In this document: in pieces, positions 1-8,382 of the stretch
Layout: each line of letters starts with the position of its first letter
Numbering within the stretch: position 1 is the stretch's first letter
Source of the DNA: JAEWWD01 sp964440115
GTDB taxonomy: Bacteria; Bacillota; Clostridia; Christensenellales; CAG-138
Direction: 5' to 3'
Assembly: GCA_964440115.1 (NCBI GenBank)
Contig: CAYTPV010000012.1
Span: 1 to 64,000 of the forward strand
DNA length: 64,000 nucleotides
The notes under the pieces: model-generated
What the model was told of the DNA's origin: nothing
Databases searched by the model: none
What the model saw: only the letters and a program-made list of their open reading frames with translations
Made by a program: the position numbers and the translations under genes

Positions 1-333
1 CCCGCTTCCCGTTCCGTTTCTCGTTCCCCGCGACAGCTTGTTTAGTATAGCAAAGAGAATGCACCAATACAATTCGGCATATTCGTCATATTTCGCTAAA
101 TTGTCTGAATATAATCTATATTCCCTGTTCTATTAAAAATATACCATAATTCTGTTTTAATTCTGACTATTTCTCTTAATCTCTTTATGATTTCGAATTT
201 ACAGGAATAAACATACGTATTTCATTTATATTATGCATGATGTCACTGTTATTATTCGTTCTATGCCGAATGTTATGTTGTGATGCTATCTGAATCTTAC
301 GTAAACCGGCAAATATTTTTTTGAGATGAACAT
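1..333. other. AT-rich non-coding stretch at window edge
   Basis: No credible coding region is seen on either strand. The sequence is AT-rich after the first 45 bases and is not preserved as a reading frame with a ribosome binding site. It lies downstream of groEL, whose terminator closes the right side, and probably includes the 5' flank of a gene outside the window. No repeat or RNA fold was recognised. Confidence 0.5.
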
Positions 334-371
334 AAAAAAACGATCCGGAGCGCAATATGCGCTCCGGATCG
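334..371 (-). terminator. Rho-independent terminator of groESL
   Basis: A perfect 13-bp stem (341-353 with 359-371, core CGATCCGGAGCGC) closes on a 5-base loop. On the minus strand it is followed by a run of seven T (334-340). It lies 30 bases past the groEL stop codon and ends that transcript. Confidence 0.9.
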
Positions 372-401
372 TTGCGTACAAATACTCTGTTTCTCTTGCT
401 A

Positions 402-2030
402 TTAATACATGCCGGGGCCGCCGCCCATGCCGGCAGGAGCCGCGGGTTCGGGCTTGGGTATATCCGTAACGAGGCTCTCGGTGGTGAGAACCATAGCGGC
501 AATAGAAGCAGCGTTCTGCAGAGCGGACCTCGTCACCTTAGTCGGGTCGATGATGCCCTTCTCTTCCATTACGCCGTAATCGTCCTTAGCGGCATCATAG
601 CCATAACCGGGCTTGCCGGCATGCTTGATGTTCTCCACGATGACGGAGCCTTCCTGGCCGGCATTCGCAGCGATCTGACGGACGGGCTCTTCCAGAGCGC
701 GTACGACGATCTGGATACCGGTCTTCTTGTCGCCGGTTTCCTTGGCCTCAAGCGCTTTTACGCGTTCAATGACGTTGACAAGCGCAACGCCGCCGCCAGG
801 CACGATGCCCTCTTCCACGGCCGCACGGGTCGCGTTGAGCGCGTCTTCGATGCGCAGCTTGAATTCCTTCATTTCCACTTCGGTTGCAGCGCCTACGGAG
901 ATAACGGCTACGCCGCCGGCCAGCTTGGCAAGACGCTCCTGCAGCTTTTCCTTGTCGTACTCAGAGGTGGTTTCCTCGATCTGAGCCTTGATGGAATTGA
1001 TGCGGGCTTTGATTTCAGAGGGTTCGCCTGCGCCTTCCACGATGGTGGTGTTCTCTTTGTCAACCTTGACCTGACGGGCGGTACCGAGCTGCGCGATGGT
1101 GGTCTCCTTGAGATCCATGCCGAGCTCTTCAGAAACGACCTGGCCGCCGGTGAGGATTGCGATATCCTGCAGCATGGCCTTACGCCTGTCGCCGAAGCCG
1201 GGCGCCTTGACGGCAACGCAGGTGAACGTGCCGCGCAGTTTGTTGACGATCAACGTAGCGAGAGCTTCGCCTTCGACATCCTCAGCGATAATGAGGAGCT
1301 TACGGCCCTGCTGCACGACCTGTTCGAGTACGGGCAGGATTTCCTGAATGTTGGAAATCTTCTTCTCGGTGATGAGGATCAGCGGATTGTCCAGAACGGC
1401 TTCCATCTTGTCGGTATCGGTTACCATGTAAGCGGATGCATAGCCGCGGTCGAACTGCATACCTTCGACGAGTTTCATCTCGGTCTTCATGGTCTTGCTT
1501 TCTTCCACGGTGATAACGCCGTCGTTGCCGACCTTTTCCATAGCGTCGGAAATCAGCTCGCCGACCTTTTCATCGCCGGCGGAAATGGAAGCGACCTGCG
1601 CGATGGCCTGCTTGCCGCTGACGGGCTTAGACAGAGCCTTCAAACCGGCAACCGCTTCATCCACAGCGACTTCGATGCCGCGCTTCAATACCATGGGGTT
1701 TGCGCCGGCCGCGACATTCTTAAGGCCTTCGCGAACGATAGCCTGCGCGAGCAGCGTGGCGGTGGTGGTGCCGTCGCCCGCAACGTCGTTGGTCTTGGTG
1801 GCGACTTCCTTCACGAGCTGAGCGCCCATGTTTTCGAACGGATCTTCGAGTTCGATTTCCTTGGCGATGGTCACGCCGTCGTTCGTGATGAGGGGAGCGC
1901 CGAATTTCTTATCCAATACAACGTTGCGGCCCTTGGGTCCAAGGGTAATCTTAACGGTATCTGCAAGCTGGTTCATGCCCTTTTCCAATGCGCGGCGGGC
2001 TTCTTCACCGTATTTCAACTGCTTAGCCAT
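402..2030 (-). CDS. groEL: Chaperonin GroEL (Hsp60)
   Basis: This is the 60-kDa chaperonin subunit that forms the double heptameric ring and folds client proteins in the cytosol in an ATP-dependent cycle with GroES. The 542-residue length is normal for the family. The protein opens with MAKQLKYGEEARRAL and carries the family blocks TLGPKGRNVVLDK and GDGTTTATLLAQAI, and a C-terminal GGGPGMY tail of the flexible Gly-Met type. An RBS (GAAAGGAGC on the minus strand) precedes the ATG. It is the second gene of groES-groEL, 29 bases after groES, and shares its CIRCE-controlled promoter. Long antisense frames across it are shadows of its codon usage. The assignment is essentially certain. Confidence 0.98.
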   Translation of the reverse strand: MAKQLKYGEEARRALEKGMNQLADTVKITLGPKGRNVVLDKKFGAPLITNDGVTIAKEIELEDPFENMGAQLVKEVATKTNDVAGDGTTTATLLAQAIVREGLKNVAAGANPMVLKRGIEVAVDEAVAGLKALSKPVSGKQAIAQVASISAGDEKVGELISDAMEKVGNDGVITVEESKTMKTEMKLVEGMQFDRGYASAYMVTDTDKMEAVLDNPLILITEKKISNIQEILPVLEQVVQQGRKLLIIAEDVEGEALATLIVNKLRGTFTCVAVKAPGFGDRRKAMLQDIAILTGGQVVSEELGMDLKETTIAQLGTARQVKVDKENTTIVEGAGEPSEIKARINSIKAQIEETTSEYDKEKLQERLAKLAGGVAVISVGAATEVEMKEFKLRIEDALNATRAAVEEGIVPGGGVALVNVIERVKALEAKETGDKKTGIQIVVRALEEPVRQIAANAGQEGSVIVENIKHAGKPGYGYDAAKDDYGVMEEKGIIDPTKVTRSALQNAASIAAMVLTTESLVTDIPKPEPAAPAGMGGGPGMY

Positions 2031-2059
2031 ATACTATTGCTCCTTTCGCTATCCCGCTG

Positions 2060-2344
2060 TTATTCCACAACGGCCAGAATATCGTTCTGCCGTACGACGA
2101 TATACTCGGTGCCGTCCAGTTTGACTTCGGTTCCGGCATATTTTGAGTAAATCACGCGATCGCCCACATGCACGTACATGGTGACTTCTTTGCCGTCCAC
2201 AGTGCCGCCGGGTCCAACAGCGAGAACTTCCGCCATCTGGGGCTTTTCCTTCGCGCTGCCGGGCAGCACGATGCCGCTCTTGGTGGTTTCTTCGCTCTCA
2301 AGGCTTTTAATGACGACTCGATCCGCCAATGGCTTGAGTTTCAT
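2060..2344 (-). CDS. groES: Co-chaperonin GroES (Hsp10)
   Basis: GroES is the heptameric lid of the GroEL chamber. The 94 residues match the family length. It starts MKLKPLADRVVIKS, has the mobile-loop region around residues 16-35 (ESEETTKSGIVLPGSAKEKP) and the block GDRVIYSKYAGTEVKLDG. The ATG is preceded on the minus strand by AAAGGAGG about eight bases upstream. It is the first gene of the operon; promoter and CIRCE lie directly upstream, so expression is expected to rise on heat or misfolding stress when HrcA is titrated. Confidence 0.98.
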   Translation of the reverse strand: MKLKPLADRVVIKSLESEETTKSGIVLPGSAKEKPQMAEVLAVGPGGTVDGKEVTMYVHVGDRVIYSKYAGTEVKLDGTEYIVVRQNDILAVVE

Positions 2345-2394
2345 GAGTAGTACCTCCTTTATATTGTTTGAGTTTGATTGCTATTTTGAATTTG

Positions 2395-2421
2395 TTAGCA
2401 CTCATTAAAGACGAGTGCTAA
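2395..2421. promoter_or_regulatory. CIRCE operator (HrcA binding site)
   Basis: A perfect inverted repeat TTAGCACTC - 9 bases - GAGTGCTAA, identical to the consensus CIRCE bound by the repressor HrcA. It lies at the expected transcription start of groES, 51 bases upstream of its start codon. The hrcA gene is not in this window. Confidence 0.97.
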
Positions 2422-2429
2422 CATCCTTA

Positions 2430-2458
2430 ATAATAGTGTACGCCGTCAATCCCTGCAA
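2430..2458 (-). promoter_or_regulatory. Predicted sigma-A promoter of groESL
   Basis: On the minus strand, TTGCAG (2458-2453) and TATTAT (2435-2430) are separated by 17 bases. The CIRCE element begins about nine bases past the -10, so bound HrcA would block initiation or escape. Confidence 0.65.
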
Positions 2459-2782
2459 GCATAGTCTCAGGCGGAATAGTTGCAATAACTCGAATTTTCC
2501 AACTATATCCCATGCTTCCGCGTATATTATTCTTTTTTCTCTTGTTTTCTATTCAGGTTGCAGAATAAAAGCATCATTATGCTCATTTTGCAGCAAGTTC
2601 ATTTCCTGTGTGTTGTGGAACCCGTGCCACTGTTGATCCAGTTTTCAAATTGCAGATATTATTATAATGAAGCGACACAGATCGAACTCCTAAACCCAAT
2701 CACTGCATTGCTGCGGAATACCGCGGATCAGTGATTATTTACAATTGGAATGAAAAAAATATATTATTTCTTCGAAAACGGA
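2459..2782. other. Non-coding spacer between groESL and the T-box operon
   Basis: About 320 bases separate the divergent groESL and acyl-CoA synthetase promoters. The stretch is AT-rich, short frames in it lack ribosome binding sites, and no repeat or RNA motif was recognised. Confidence 0.5.
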
Positions 2783-2811
2783 TTGACAATCATTTTGCCG
2801 GGTCGTATAAT
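2783..2811 (+). promoter_or_regulatory. Consensus sigma-A promoter of the T-box operon
   Basis: TTGACA (2783-2788) and TATAAT (2806-2811) are both perfect consensus with the ideal 17-base spacer. Transcription would start near 2818, just upstream of the T-box stem I. A promoter this strong with a terminator in the leader fits control at elongation rather than initiation. Confidence 0.85.
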
Positions 2812-2830
2812 CATACACAAATCATTTTTT

Positions 2831-3097
2831 AACGCGATGACGGGGAATAGCAGGCAAAAGCCTTTTCAGAGAGCCGCCGGTTGGTGCGAGGCGGCAAGGG
2901 AAATGTCCGCATCTGGCCCCTGAGCCGCCAACCGAATACGCTTAGCGTGAGTAGGCCTGGCCGGAACGCTCCACCGTTATTTTAGGGGCAGGGCATGATT
3001 GTGCCCGATAGAGTTGGCGCATGGAAATATGCGCAAACGGAGTGGTACCGCGAAAGCAACGCTTTCGTCTCTGTAGAGAGACGAAAGCGTTTTTTTA
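2831..3097 (+). promoter_or_regulatory. T-box riboswitch leader
   Basis: The leader holds the landmarks of a tRNA-sensing T-box in order. Stem I begins near GATGACGGGGAATAG (2836-2850); AGAGAG precedes a GCCGCC/GGCGGC apical stem (2873-2895); then come CCCCTGAGC (2917-2925) and GAGTAGG (2949-2955). The antiterminator bulge is GGAGTGGTACCGCG (3039-3052). A strong terminator follows, with a 15-bp stem (3058-3072 with 3077-3091) and a T run. The bulge TGGT predicts a tRNA with discriminator A73. My hand fold leaves ATCTGG opposite AATA in the specifier loop, so ATC (Ile) and CTG (Leu) are candidate specifiers; this needs a covariance fold. Uncharged cognate tRNA should switch on the downstream acyl-CoA synthetase genes. 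Confidence 0.85.
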
Positions 3098-3135
3098 TCA
3101 GCAAAAACAAATCATACCGATCATTGGAGGACAGT

Positions 3136-5472
3136 ATGGACCGAATAGCAGATTGCATCAGACAGCTCGAAACCACGAACTTTCACTCTCTCATTGAAAT
3201 GACATTCGGCGACCTGATCGACGCGCAGGCGCTACGTTTTCCTGATAACGACTGCCTGATCGCGCGCAAAAGCAACACGCGCCTTACGTACGCGGGCTTT
3301 AAAGCGGAATGCGACAAAACAGCCCGCGGCTTGATGGCGATGGGCATCAAGGCAGGCGACCATGTTGCGATCTGGGCGGAAAACTGTGCGGAATGGGTGC
3401 TGCTCATGTTCGCCACGGCGAAAATCGGCGCTGTTCTGGTGACGGTCAATACCAATTACAAGCGTTATGAGCTCGAATATCTGCTCGGCCAAAGCGACGC
3501 CATGACCTTGGTATTTTCAGAAGGTACCAGGGACAATGCGTATTTGCCCCATGTACAGGCAATCTGCACTGAAATGGCAGCATCCGAGCCCGGCAAGCTC
3601 AATTGCCCCGCGCTGCCGTTCCTGAAAAACATCGTTACACTTGGCGATCTTCGTGCACCCGGTGCGTACCACTGGGACGATATCATCGCCATGGCCGGCA
3701 AAACGCCGGAAAGTGATCTGATCGCCGCGCAGGCAGCCGTTGGTCCTTTTGACGTAACGAATATGCAGTACACTTCCGGCACGACAGGCTTCCCCAAGGG
3801 CGTTATGCTCACGCACCACAGCATCATCAACGACGGAAAGGCCATAGGCGACCGCAAATGTCTGTCGGAGAAGGACAGGGAGTGCATTCCTGTGCCTCTG
3901 TTCCACTGCTTTGGGTGCGTACTGGGCGTTACCTCCTGCGTAACACATGCCTCAGCCATGGTCATTGTGGATCGGTTCAATCCCCTGACTGTTATGGAGA
4001 CGGTACAGGAAGAACGCTGCACGTCGCTCTTAGGCGTGCCTACTATGTTCATTTCCATACTCAACCACCCGGATTTTTCACGCATCGATTTTTCATCGCT
4101 GCGTACTGGCATTATGGCCGGTTCGCCTTGCCCGGTGGAGGTCATGAAGCGCGTGAACAACGAAATGCACATGCCCGAAGTCACTATCGCTTTCGGACAG
4201 ACGGAATCTTCGCCCGTCACCACCATGACGGCCGTGGACGATCCGCTTGAGAAGCGCGTAGCTACCGTTGGCCGCTGCCAGCCCAATATGGAAATCAAGC
4301 TGGTGGACCCGGAAACCGGCCTTGAAGTACCCGTGGGCGCGCAGGGCGAATTCCTCACGCGCGGTTACCAGGTCATGAAGGGTTACTACAAAATGCCCGA
4401 GGCGACTCGTCAGGCAATCGATAAGGACGGCTGGCTGCATACGGGCGATTTATGCTCTGTTGACGAGGAAGGTTACTATTCCGTTACAGGCCGTCTTCGT
4501 GATATGATAATAAGAGGCGGCGAAAATATATATCCGCGCGAACTCGAGGAATTTTTATACACGCACCCGGCGGTTTCCGACGTGCAGGTGGTCGGCGTGC
4601 CGGATGACAAGTACGGCGAAGAGGTGCTGGCGTTTGTCATATTAAAGGAAAATATGACCGCCACGGAAGACGAACTTCGCGATTACGTGAAGAACGGTCT
4701 TTCCCGCTATAAATCGCCCCGTTATGTCCGGTTCCTTGAGCATTTCCCCATGACGGCAAGCGGCAAGATTCAGAAGTATAGGCTTCGTGAAATGGCCGTG
4801 GATATGCTGGGCATGAAGGATAATCCCATCGCCAAGATCACGTTGAGCCGCGGAAAACTGGAGAACGAAGAGGTTGTTTCAGCACATATCGTTTCCGCAC
4901 AGAAAAATAAAGGAGGTAAGGATATGACCGAGCAATTGATGGAAATCGGCATACGTCTGCGGGCGTTACGCGAGATTTCCGACATATCTATTCAGGATAT
5001 GGCGGAAGCCATACACATCAGCTCCGAGGAATATGAAATGTACGAACGCGGAGAGAAGGATTTCTCTTTCAGCTTCCTGTACAATGCCGCCCGTAAGCTG
5101 GGCATCGACGTTTCCGACCTGATGAGCGGGGAAACTCCTCGCCTTTCCACCTGTTCGCTCGTACGCGCAGGCAGGGGCTTCAAGGTGGAACGACGCAAGG
5201 CATATTCCTATATGGCACTCGCGCATACGTTCCGCAACAAACGCGCAGAACCCTTCCTTGTTACTGTTGAACCTGCCAACATGCCTGACCTGCACAGCCA
5301 TGACGGACAGGAATTCCAATATCTTCTTGAAGGCGACGCCAAGGTTATGATGGGCGACGATACCCTCATACTGCATCCGGGCGACGCAATTTATTATGAC
5401 TCCTCCACGCCGCACGCACTGTCGGCGATCAACGACAAGCCTGCGAAATTCCTGGCTGTCGTTATCAAGTAA
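3136..5472 (+). CDS. AMP-forming acyl-CoA synthetase fused to XRE-cupin regulator
   Basis: The 778-residue product has two parts. Residues 1 to about 570 are an AMP-dependent acyl-CoA ligase (acid + ATP + CoA to acyl-CoA + AMP + PPi). They show YTSGTTGFPKGVMLTHH, HTGDL, GRLRDMIIRGGENIYPRELE and the C-terminal catalytic lysine motif TASGKIQKYRLRE. From about residue 597 follow a helix-turn-helix of the XRE type (IGIRLRALREISDISIQDMA) and a C-terminal cupin (HSHDGQEFQYLLEG, HPGDAIYYDS). Such XRE-cupin proteins normally stand alone at about 180 residues. The start ATG at 3136 follows TTGGAGG by five bases; an upstream in-frame extension lies inside the T-box. A second ligase follows 19 bases later. 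The fusion joint carries an intact Shine-Dalgarno and ATG, so it may be a recent fusion, a frameshift or an assembly error; see the separate entry. The acid substrate is not identified. Confidence 0.85.
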   Translation: MDRIADCIRQLETTNFHSLIEMTFGDLIDAQALRFPDNDCLIARKSNTRLTYAGFKAECDKTARGLMAMGIKAGDHVAIWAENCAEWVLLMFATAKIGAVLVTVNTNYKRYELEYLLGQSDAMTLVFSEGTRDNAYLPHVQAICTEMAASEPGKLNCPALPFLKNIVTLGDLRAPGAYHWDDIIAMAGKTPESDLIAAQAAVGPFDVTNMQYTSGTTGFPKGVMLTHHSIINDGKAIGDRKCLSEKDRECIPVPLFHCFGCVLGVTSCVTHASAMVIVDRFNPLTVMETVQEERCTSLLGVPTMFISILNHPDFSRIDFSSLRTGIMAGSPCPVEVMKRVNNEMHMPEVTIAFGQTESSPVTTMTAVDDPLEKRVATVGRCQPNMEIKLVDPETGLEVPVGAQGEFLTRGYQVMKGYYKMPEATRQAIDKDGWLHTGDLCSVDEEGYYSVTGRLRDMIIRGGENIYPRELEEFLYTHPAVSDVQVVGVPDDKYGEEVLAFVILKENMTATEDELRDYVKNGLSRYKSPRYVRFLEHFPMTASGKIQKYRLREMAVDMLGMKDNPIAKITLSRGKLENEEVVSAHIVSAQKNKGGKDMTEQLMEIGIRLRALREISDISIQDMAEAIHISSEEYEMYERGEKDFSFSFLYNAARKLGIDVSDLMSGETPRLSTCSLVRAGRGFKVERRKAYSYMALAHTFRNKRAEPFLVTVEPANMPDLHSHDGQEFQYLLEGDAKVMMGDDTLILHPGDAIYYDSSTPHALSAINDKPAKFLAVVIK
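4909..4926 (+). promoter_or_regulatory. Internal ribosome binding site and ATG of the XRE-cupin part
   Basis: AAAGGAGG (4909-4916) lies seven bases before an in-frame ATG (4924), exactly where the XRE-cupin domain begins. Independent initiation here would give a 182-residue regulator as well as the fusion. Just upstream, an A5 run (4903-4907) is followed by TAA out of frame; one extra A would turn it into an in-frame stop and restore two separate genes. Confidence 0.8.
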
Positions 5473-5491
5473 CGAAAGGCATGTGAATAGA

Positions 5492-7198
5492 TTGAGCTTA
5501 CTGGACCGATTGTGTACCAATCAATCATTTAATACTTATAAGGAGTATTACGATAACTATCTTTCCACGCCGCCAAAGCGCTTCAATTTCGGCTTTGACG
5601 TAATTGATGTTCTTGCGGAAAAAAGCCCGAATAAACGCGCTGTGCTCTGGCTCGGCGCAGATGAGACCATTCGGGAGTTCACTTTCGGGGACTTGAAGGA
5701 TCTGAGCAACCGTACGGCAAACGCGCTGAAATCCGCAGGCATCAAGAAGGGCGATATCGTATTGCTTGCGCTCAGGCGGCATTACCAATATTGGTATATC
5801 ATGATGGGCCTGCACAAACTGGGCGCAATCGCAATCCCCGTCACCCACCAGCTGACGCCCAAGGATTACGCATACCGCTTCAACGCTGCACAGGCGCGTG
5901 CCGTCATTTCCACAATCGAGGACGACGTACCGCCGCAGATCACATCTGCGCTCACAGAATCCCCCACTGTGGAATTCTGTTTTGCGGTTCGTTCCCCGCG
6001 CGCGCAAAGCATGCCCATCCCTGAAGGCTTCACCGATTTTGATGCCATGGTGGAAGCCGCCTCTCCGGTTTTCGAGCGCCCCACCGGCGCTGAAGAAGCA
6101 TGCGATGGAGATATCATGCTGCTGTATTTCACCTCCGGCACAACGGGCTACCCCAAAATGGTTGCGCATGACTTTCTGTATCCGTTCGGGCATATCGCCA
6201 CCGCTCGCTATTGGCACTGCGTAGAGCCGGACGGCCTGCACTTTACCATTTCGGACAGCGGCTGGGGCAAGGCCGCGTGGGGCAAGATGTACGGGCAATG
6301 GATGTGCGAGGGCGCGGTAATGGTATACGACTTCGATCGTTTCCACGCCGCGGATATTCTCGACAAACTGCAGAAATATGGGGTGACGACATTCTGCGCG
6401 CCGCCGACCATGTACCGTTACATCATCAAAGAGCAGCTTGATCAATACGACCTGAGCAAGCTCAAACATGTCACAACGGCAGGCGAAGCTTTGAACCCCG
6501 AGGTATTCGAGCAGTTCAAGGCAAAGCTCGGGCTGGAAATACACGAAGGCTTCGGCCAGACGGAGACAACGCTGCTGCTTGCGACCTTCCCGTGTATGCC
6601 GATACAGGTTGGTTCCATGGGCCTGCCCACGCCCGGCTATACCGTCGGTTTGCTGGATAACGAAGGCAACCCCACCACGCTCGGCGAGGTCGGCGAAATC
6701 TGTATCAACACGGAGAAGGGCAAACCCCTCGGCATGTTCTGCGGCTACTACAGGGACGAGGCACGCACCGAGCAGGCCTGGCACGATGGCTGGTACCACA
6801 CCGGCGATACCGCCTGGCAGGACGGCAAGGGGTATTACTGGTATGTCGGCCGTGTAGATGATCTTATTAAGAGTTCCGGCTACCGCATCGGGCCATTCGA
6901 GGTGGAAAGCGCGCTCATGGAGCACCCCGCCGTGCTCGAATGCGCAGTTACGCCTGTGCCCGACCCCACCCGCGGCCAGATCGTGAAGGCGACGATCGTA
7001 CTTTCCAAGGGTTACACGCCTTCCGACGAACTCAAGAAAGAGCTGCAGACGCATGTCAAGAACACGACCGCGCCGTACAAATACCCGCGTATCATCGAGT
7101 TTATCGACGCGCTGCCCAAGACCGTCAGCGGAAAGATCAAGCGCATGGAGATCCGCGAACGTGACCGGCTTCTCTATCAGAGCCAGCAGCACGACTGA
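5492..7198 (+). CDS. AMP-forming acyl-CoA synthetase, medium/branched-chain type
   Basis: This 568-residue ligase of the ANL superfamily activates a carboxylic acid to its CoA thioester through an acyl-adenylate. Motifs seen are YFTSGTTGYPKMVAHD (phosphate loop), GFGQTETT, HTGDTAWQDGKGYYWYVGR and PKTVSGKIKR with the acylation lysine. The block SDSGWGKAAWGKMYGQWMCE is typical of the acetyl-CoA-synthetase-like branch with medium-chain (ACSM) and MbcS-type branched-chain ligases. A TTG start at 5492 is preferred, 12 bases after GAAAGG; a GTG at 5483 is an alternative, while the ATG at 5481 is out of frame and stops at once. It is cotranscribed with the preceding fusion gene under the T-box and ends at a terminator. 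Branched-chain acid use is inferred only. Confidence 0.88.
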   Translation: MSLLDRLCTNQSFNTYKEYYDNYLSTPPKRFNFGFDVIDVLAEKSPNKRAVLWLGADETIREFTFGDLKDLSNRTANALKSAGIKKGDIVLLALRRHYQYWYIMMGLHKLGAIAIPVTHQLTPKDYAYRFNAAQARAVISTIEDDVPPQITSALTESPTVEFCFAVRSPRAQSMPIPEGFTDFDAMVEAASPVFERPTGAEEACDGDIMLLYFTSGTTGYPKMVAHDFLYPFGHIATARYWHCVEPDGLHFTISDSGWGKAAWGKMYGQWMCEGAVMVYDFDRFHAADILDKLQKYGVTTFCAPPTMYRYIIKEQLDQYDLSKLKHVTTAGEALNPEVFEQFKAKLGLEIHEGFGQTETTLLLATFPCMPIQVGSMGLPTPGYTVGLLDNEGNPTTLGEVGEICINTEKGKPLGMFCGYYRDEARTEQAWHDGWYHTGDTAWQDGKGYYWYVGRVDDLIKSSGYRIGPFEVESALMEHPAVLECAVTPVPDPTRGQIVKATIVLSKGYTPSDELKKELQTHVKNTTAPYKYPRIIEFIDALPKTVSGKIKRMEIRERDRLLYQSQQHD

Positions 7199-7224
7199 AC
7201 CTTATCCCCTTATTGAAAAGTTTT

Positions 7225-7252
7225 GCCCGGCTATGATTAGCCGGGCTTTTTT
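7225..7252 (+). terminator. Terminator of the acyl-CoA synthetase operon
   Basis: A 9-bp perfect stem (GCCCGGCTA / TAGCCGGGC, 7225-7246) with a 4-base loop is followed by six T. It lies 26 bases past the stop codon and six bases before the stop codon of the convergent gene. Confidence 0.9.
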
Positions 7253-7257
7253 ATATC

Positions 7258-8256
7258 TTACACAACATATATGATGGGAACGCCGCTAAACTTCTCCGAA
7301 AGCAATGCGCGCAGGTACTGCTCTCCATCCTCGCGCACATCCTCCTTATAGCAGTATTTCCCCCTGCCTCGTCCCGTCATCAGGGACGTATCATAGAGCT
7401 GCACGGCATTGGGGAAAGCGTCCGCATTGATGGCGCGATGCACATAGCTGTATGTCATGAATATGATTTCAAAATACAGCGTGCGTTTGGCCTGCGCGGA
7501 CAATGTATCTGCCATCTGTTCAATGAGCCGCGCATAGTGTTCTTTCCAGCCTTCGATGAGTACGACGGGGGCAATGAGTATTCCTGTGCGGTACCCAGCC
7601 TCGCACAGCCGGTTAATCGCCTGCAATCTTGCGGCAAGATCTGAAGTGCCGAACTCCACGCGCCTGATTACCTCCTGCGGGTTCACGCTCATGCGAGGGA
7701 GTATTCTGTCTCGATGATCGAGGGAAAGAATAGGATCGACCATATCGAATTTCGTGGGAAATGTCAGGTATCCTCGCTCGCCTTTTGCAAATTCAGAAAT
7801 CGTCCATACCAGGTTTTGCGTTATTGTATTTTCCAGTATGAGATCGCTGTTGCTGCCTATTTCGAAAACCGGTTCTTCATCCGTATGCTGCGCAGCGGTT
7901 TTCTTCAGCCTGTCCATCATTTGCTCGCGATTGACAAAAAGCCTCAGGTATGAGCATTTGTTGTAGTTGCAGACAAGGTAGCAATACAGGCACATGGCGC
8001 TGCAGCCCGAAGACGTATAGGGCACAAGGTAGTCCGAGACTTTATGGTTGGGCGTATAACGCAGGGATTTGCGTACGCCCACGATGATATGCCGCTTCAT
8101 ATGTGCGAATTCACTGTTGGGGTTGCTTCTAAGCTGTTCGATGTTGTTGTGGTTTTGAATCTCCACCCATGGCACATCGTTGTATTTTTGTTTTAAATAC
8201 TGACCCAGCGGATAATTCAGCGAAGCCGGTTCATAGAATACCTGATCGGGATGCAC
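7258..8256 (-). CDS. splB: Spore photoproduct lyase-like radical SAM protein
   Basis: Family members repair the thymine dimer 'spore photoproduct' in germinating spores by radical SAM chemistry. The 332-residue protein has the spacing C-x3-C-x2-C (Cys85, Cys89, Cys92 in SGCSAMCLYCYL) that binds the 4Fe-4S cluster, and the family tail GRGRGKYCYKED. By eye, the hydrogen-donor cysteine of the B. subtilis enzyme (Cys141, EASCTSD) aligns with a serine here (EIGSNSD, Ser135). The start is GTG at 8256, 12 bases after AAGGAAGG on the minus strand. The gene is monocistronic, divergent from the alcohol dehydrogenase. It supports a spore-forming host. The family call is firm; repair activity is likely but not certain given the residue change. 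Confidence 0.88.
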   Translation of the reverse strand: MHPDQVFYEPASLNYPLGQYLKQKYNDVPWVEIQNHNNIEQLRSNPNSEFAHMKRHIIVGVRKSLRYTPNHKVSDYLVPYTSSGCSAMCLYCYLVCNYNKCSYLRLFVNREQMMDRLKKTAAQHTDEEPVFEIGSNSDLILENTITQNLVWTISEFAKGERGYLTFPTKFDMVDPILSLDHRDRILPRMSVNPQEVIRRVEFGTSDLAARLQAINRLCEAGYRTGILIAPVVLIEGWKEHYARLIEQMADTLSAQAKRTLYFEIIFMTYSYVHRAINADAFPNAVQLYDTSLMTGRGRGKYCYKEDVREDGEQYLRALLSEKFSGVPIIYVV

Positions 8257-8353
8257 GCAAAAGTACTTCCTTCCTTATATGAATATTACCTGTAATAGTG
8301 TGTCCGCCGCAGTTATCGCCCATGCGGTAACAAGCCGTTTTGTCGCAGTGCGG

Positions 8354-8382
8354 TTGAATGCGCTTTTGCATCGTGGTATCAT
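8354..8382 (+). promoter_or_regulatory. Possible promoter of the alcohol dehydrogenase
   Basis: TTGAAT (8354-8359) and TATCAT (8377-8382) are 17 bases apart, about 90 bases upstream of the ATG at 8473, in the divergent intergenic region. Confidence 0.45.

Noticed and set aside
357..2150. 597-codon plus-strand frame across groEL
   Set aside because: Antisense to groEL; its peptide is low-information and has no ribosome site. It results from groEL codon usage.
2995..3135. N-terminal extension of the acyl-CoA synthetase frame
   Set aside because: It lies inside the T-box antiterminator and terminator; the true ATG at 3136 has its own ribosome site after the terminator.
5525..7192. 555-codon minus-strand frame opposite the second acyl-CoA synthetase
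   Set aside because: Shadow frame without ribosome site or recognisable domain; the plus-strand ligase has all family motifs.
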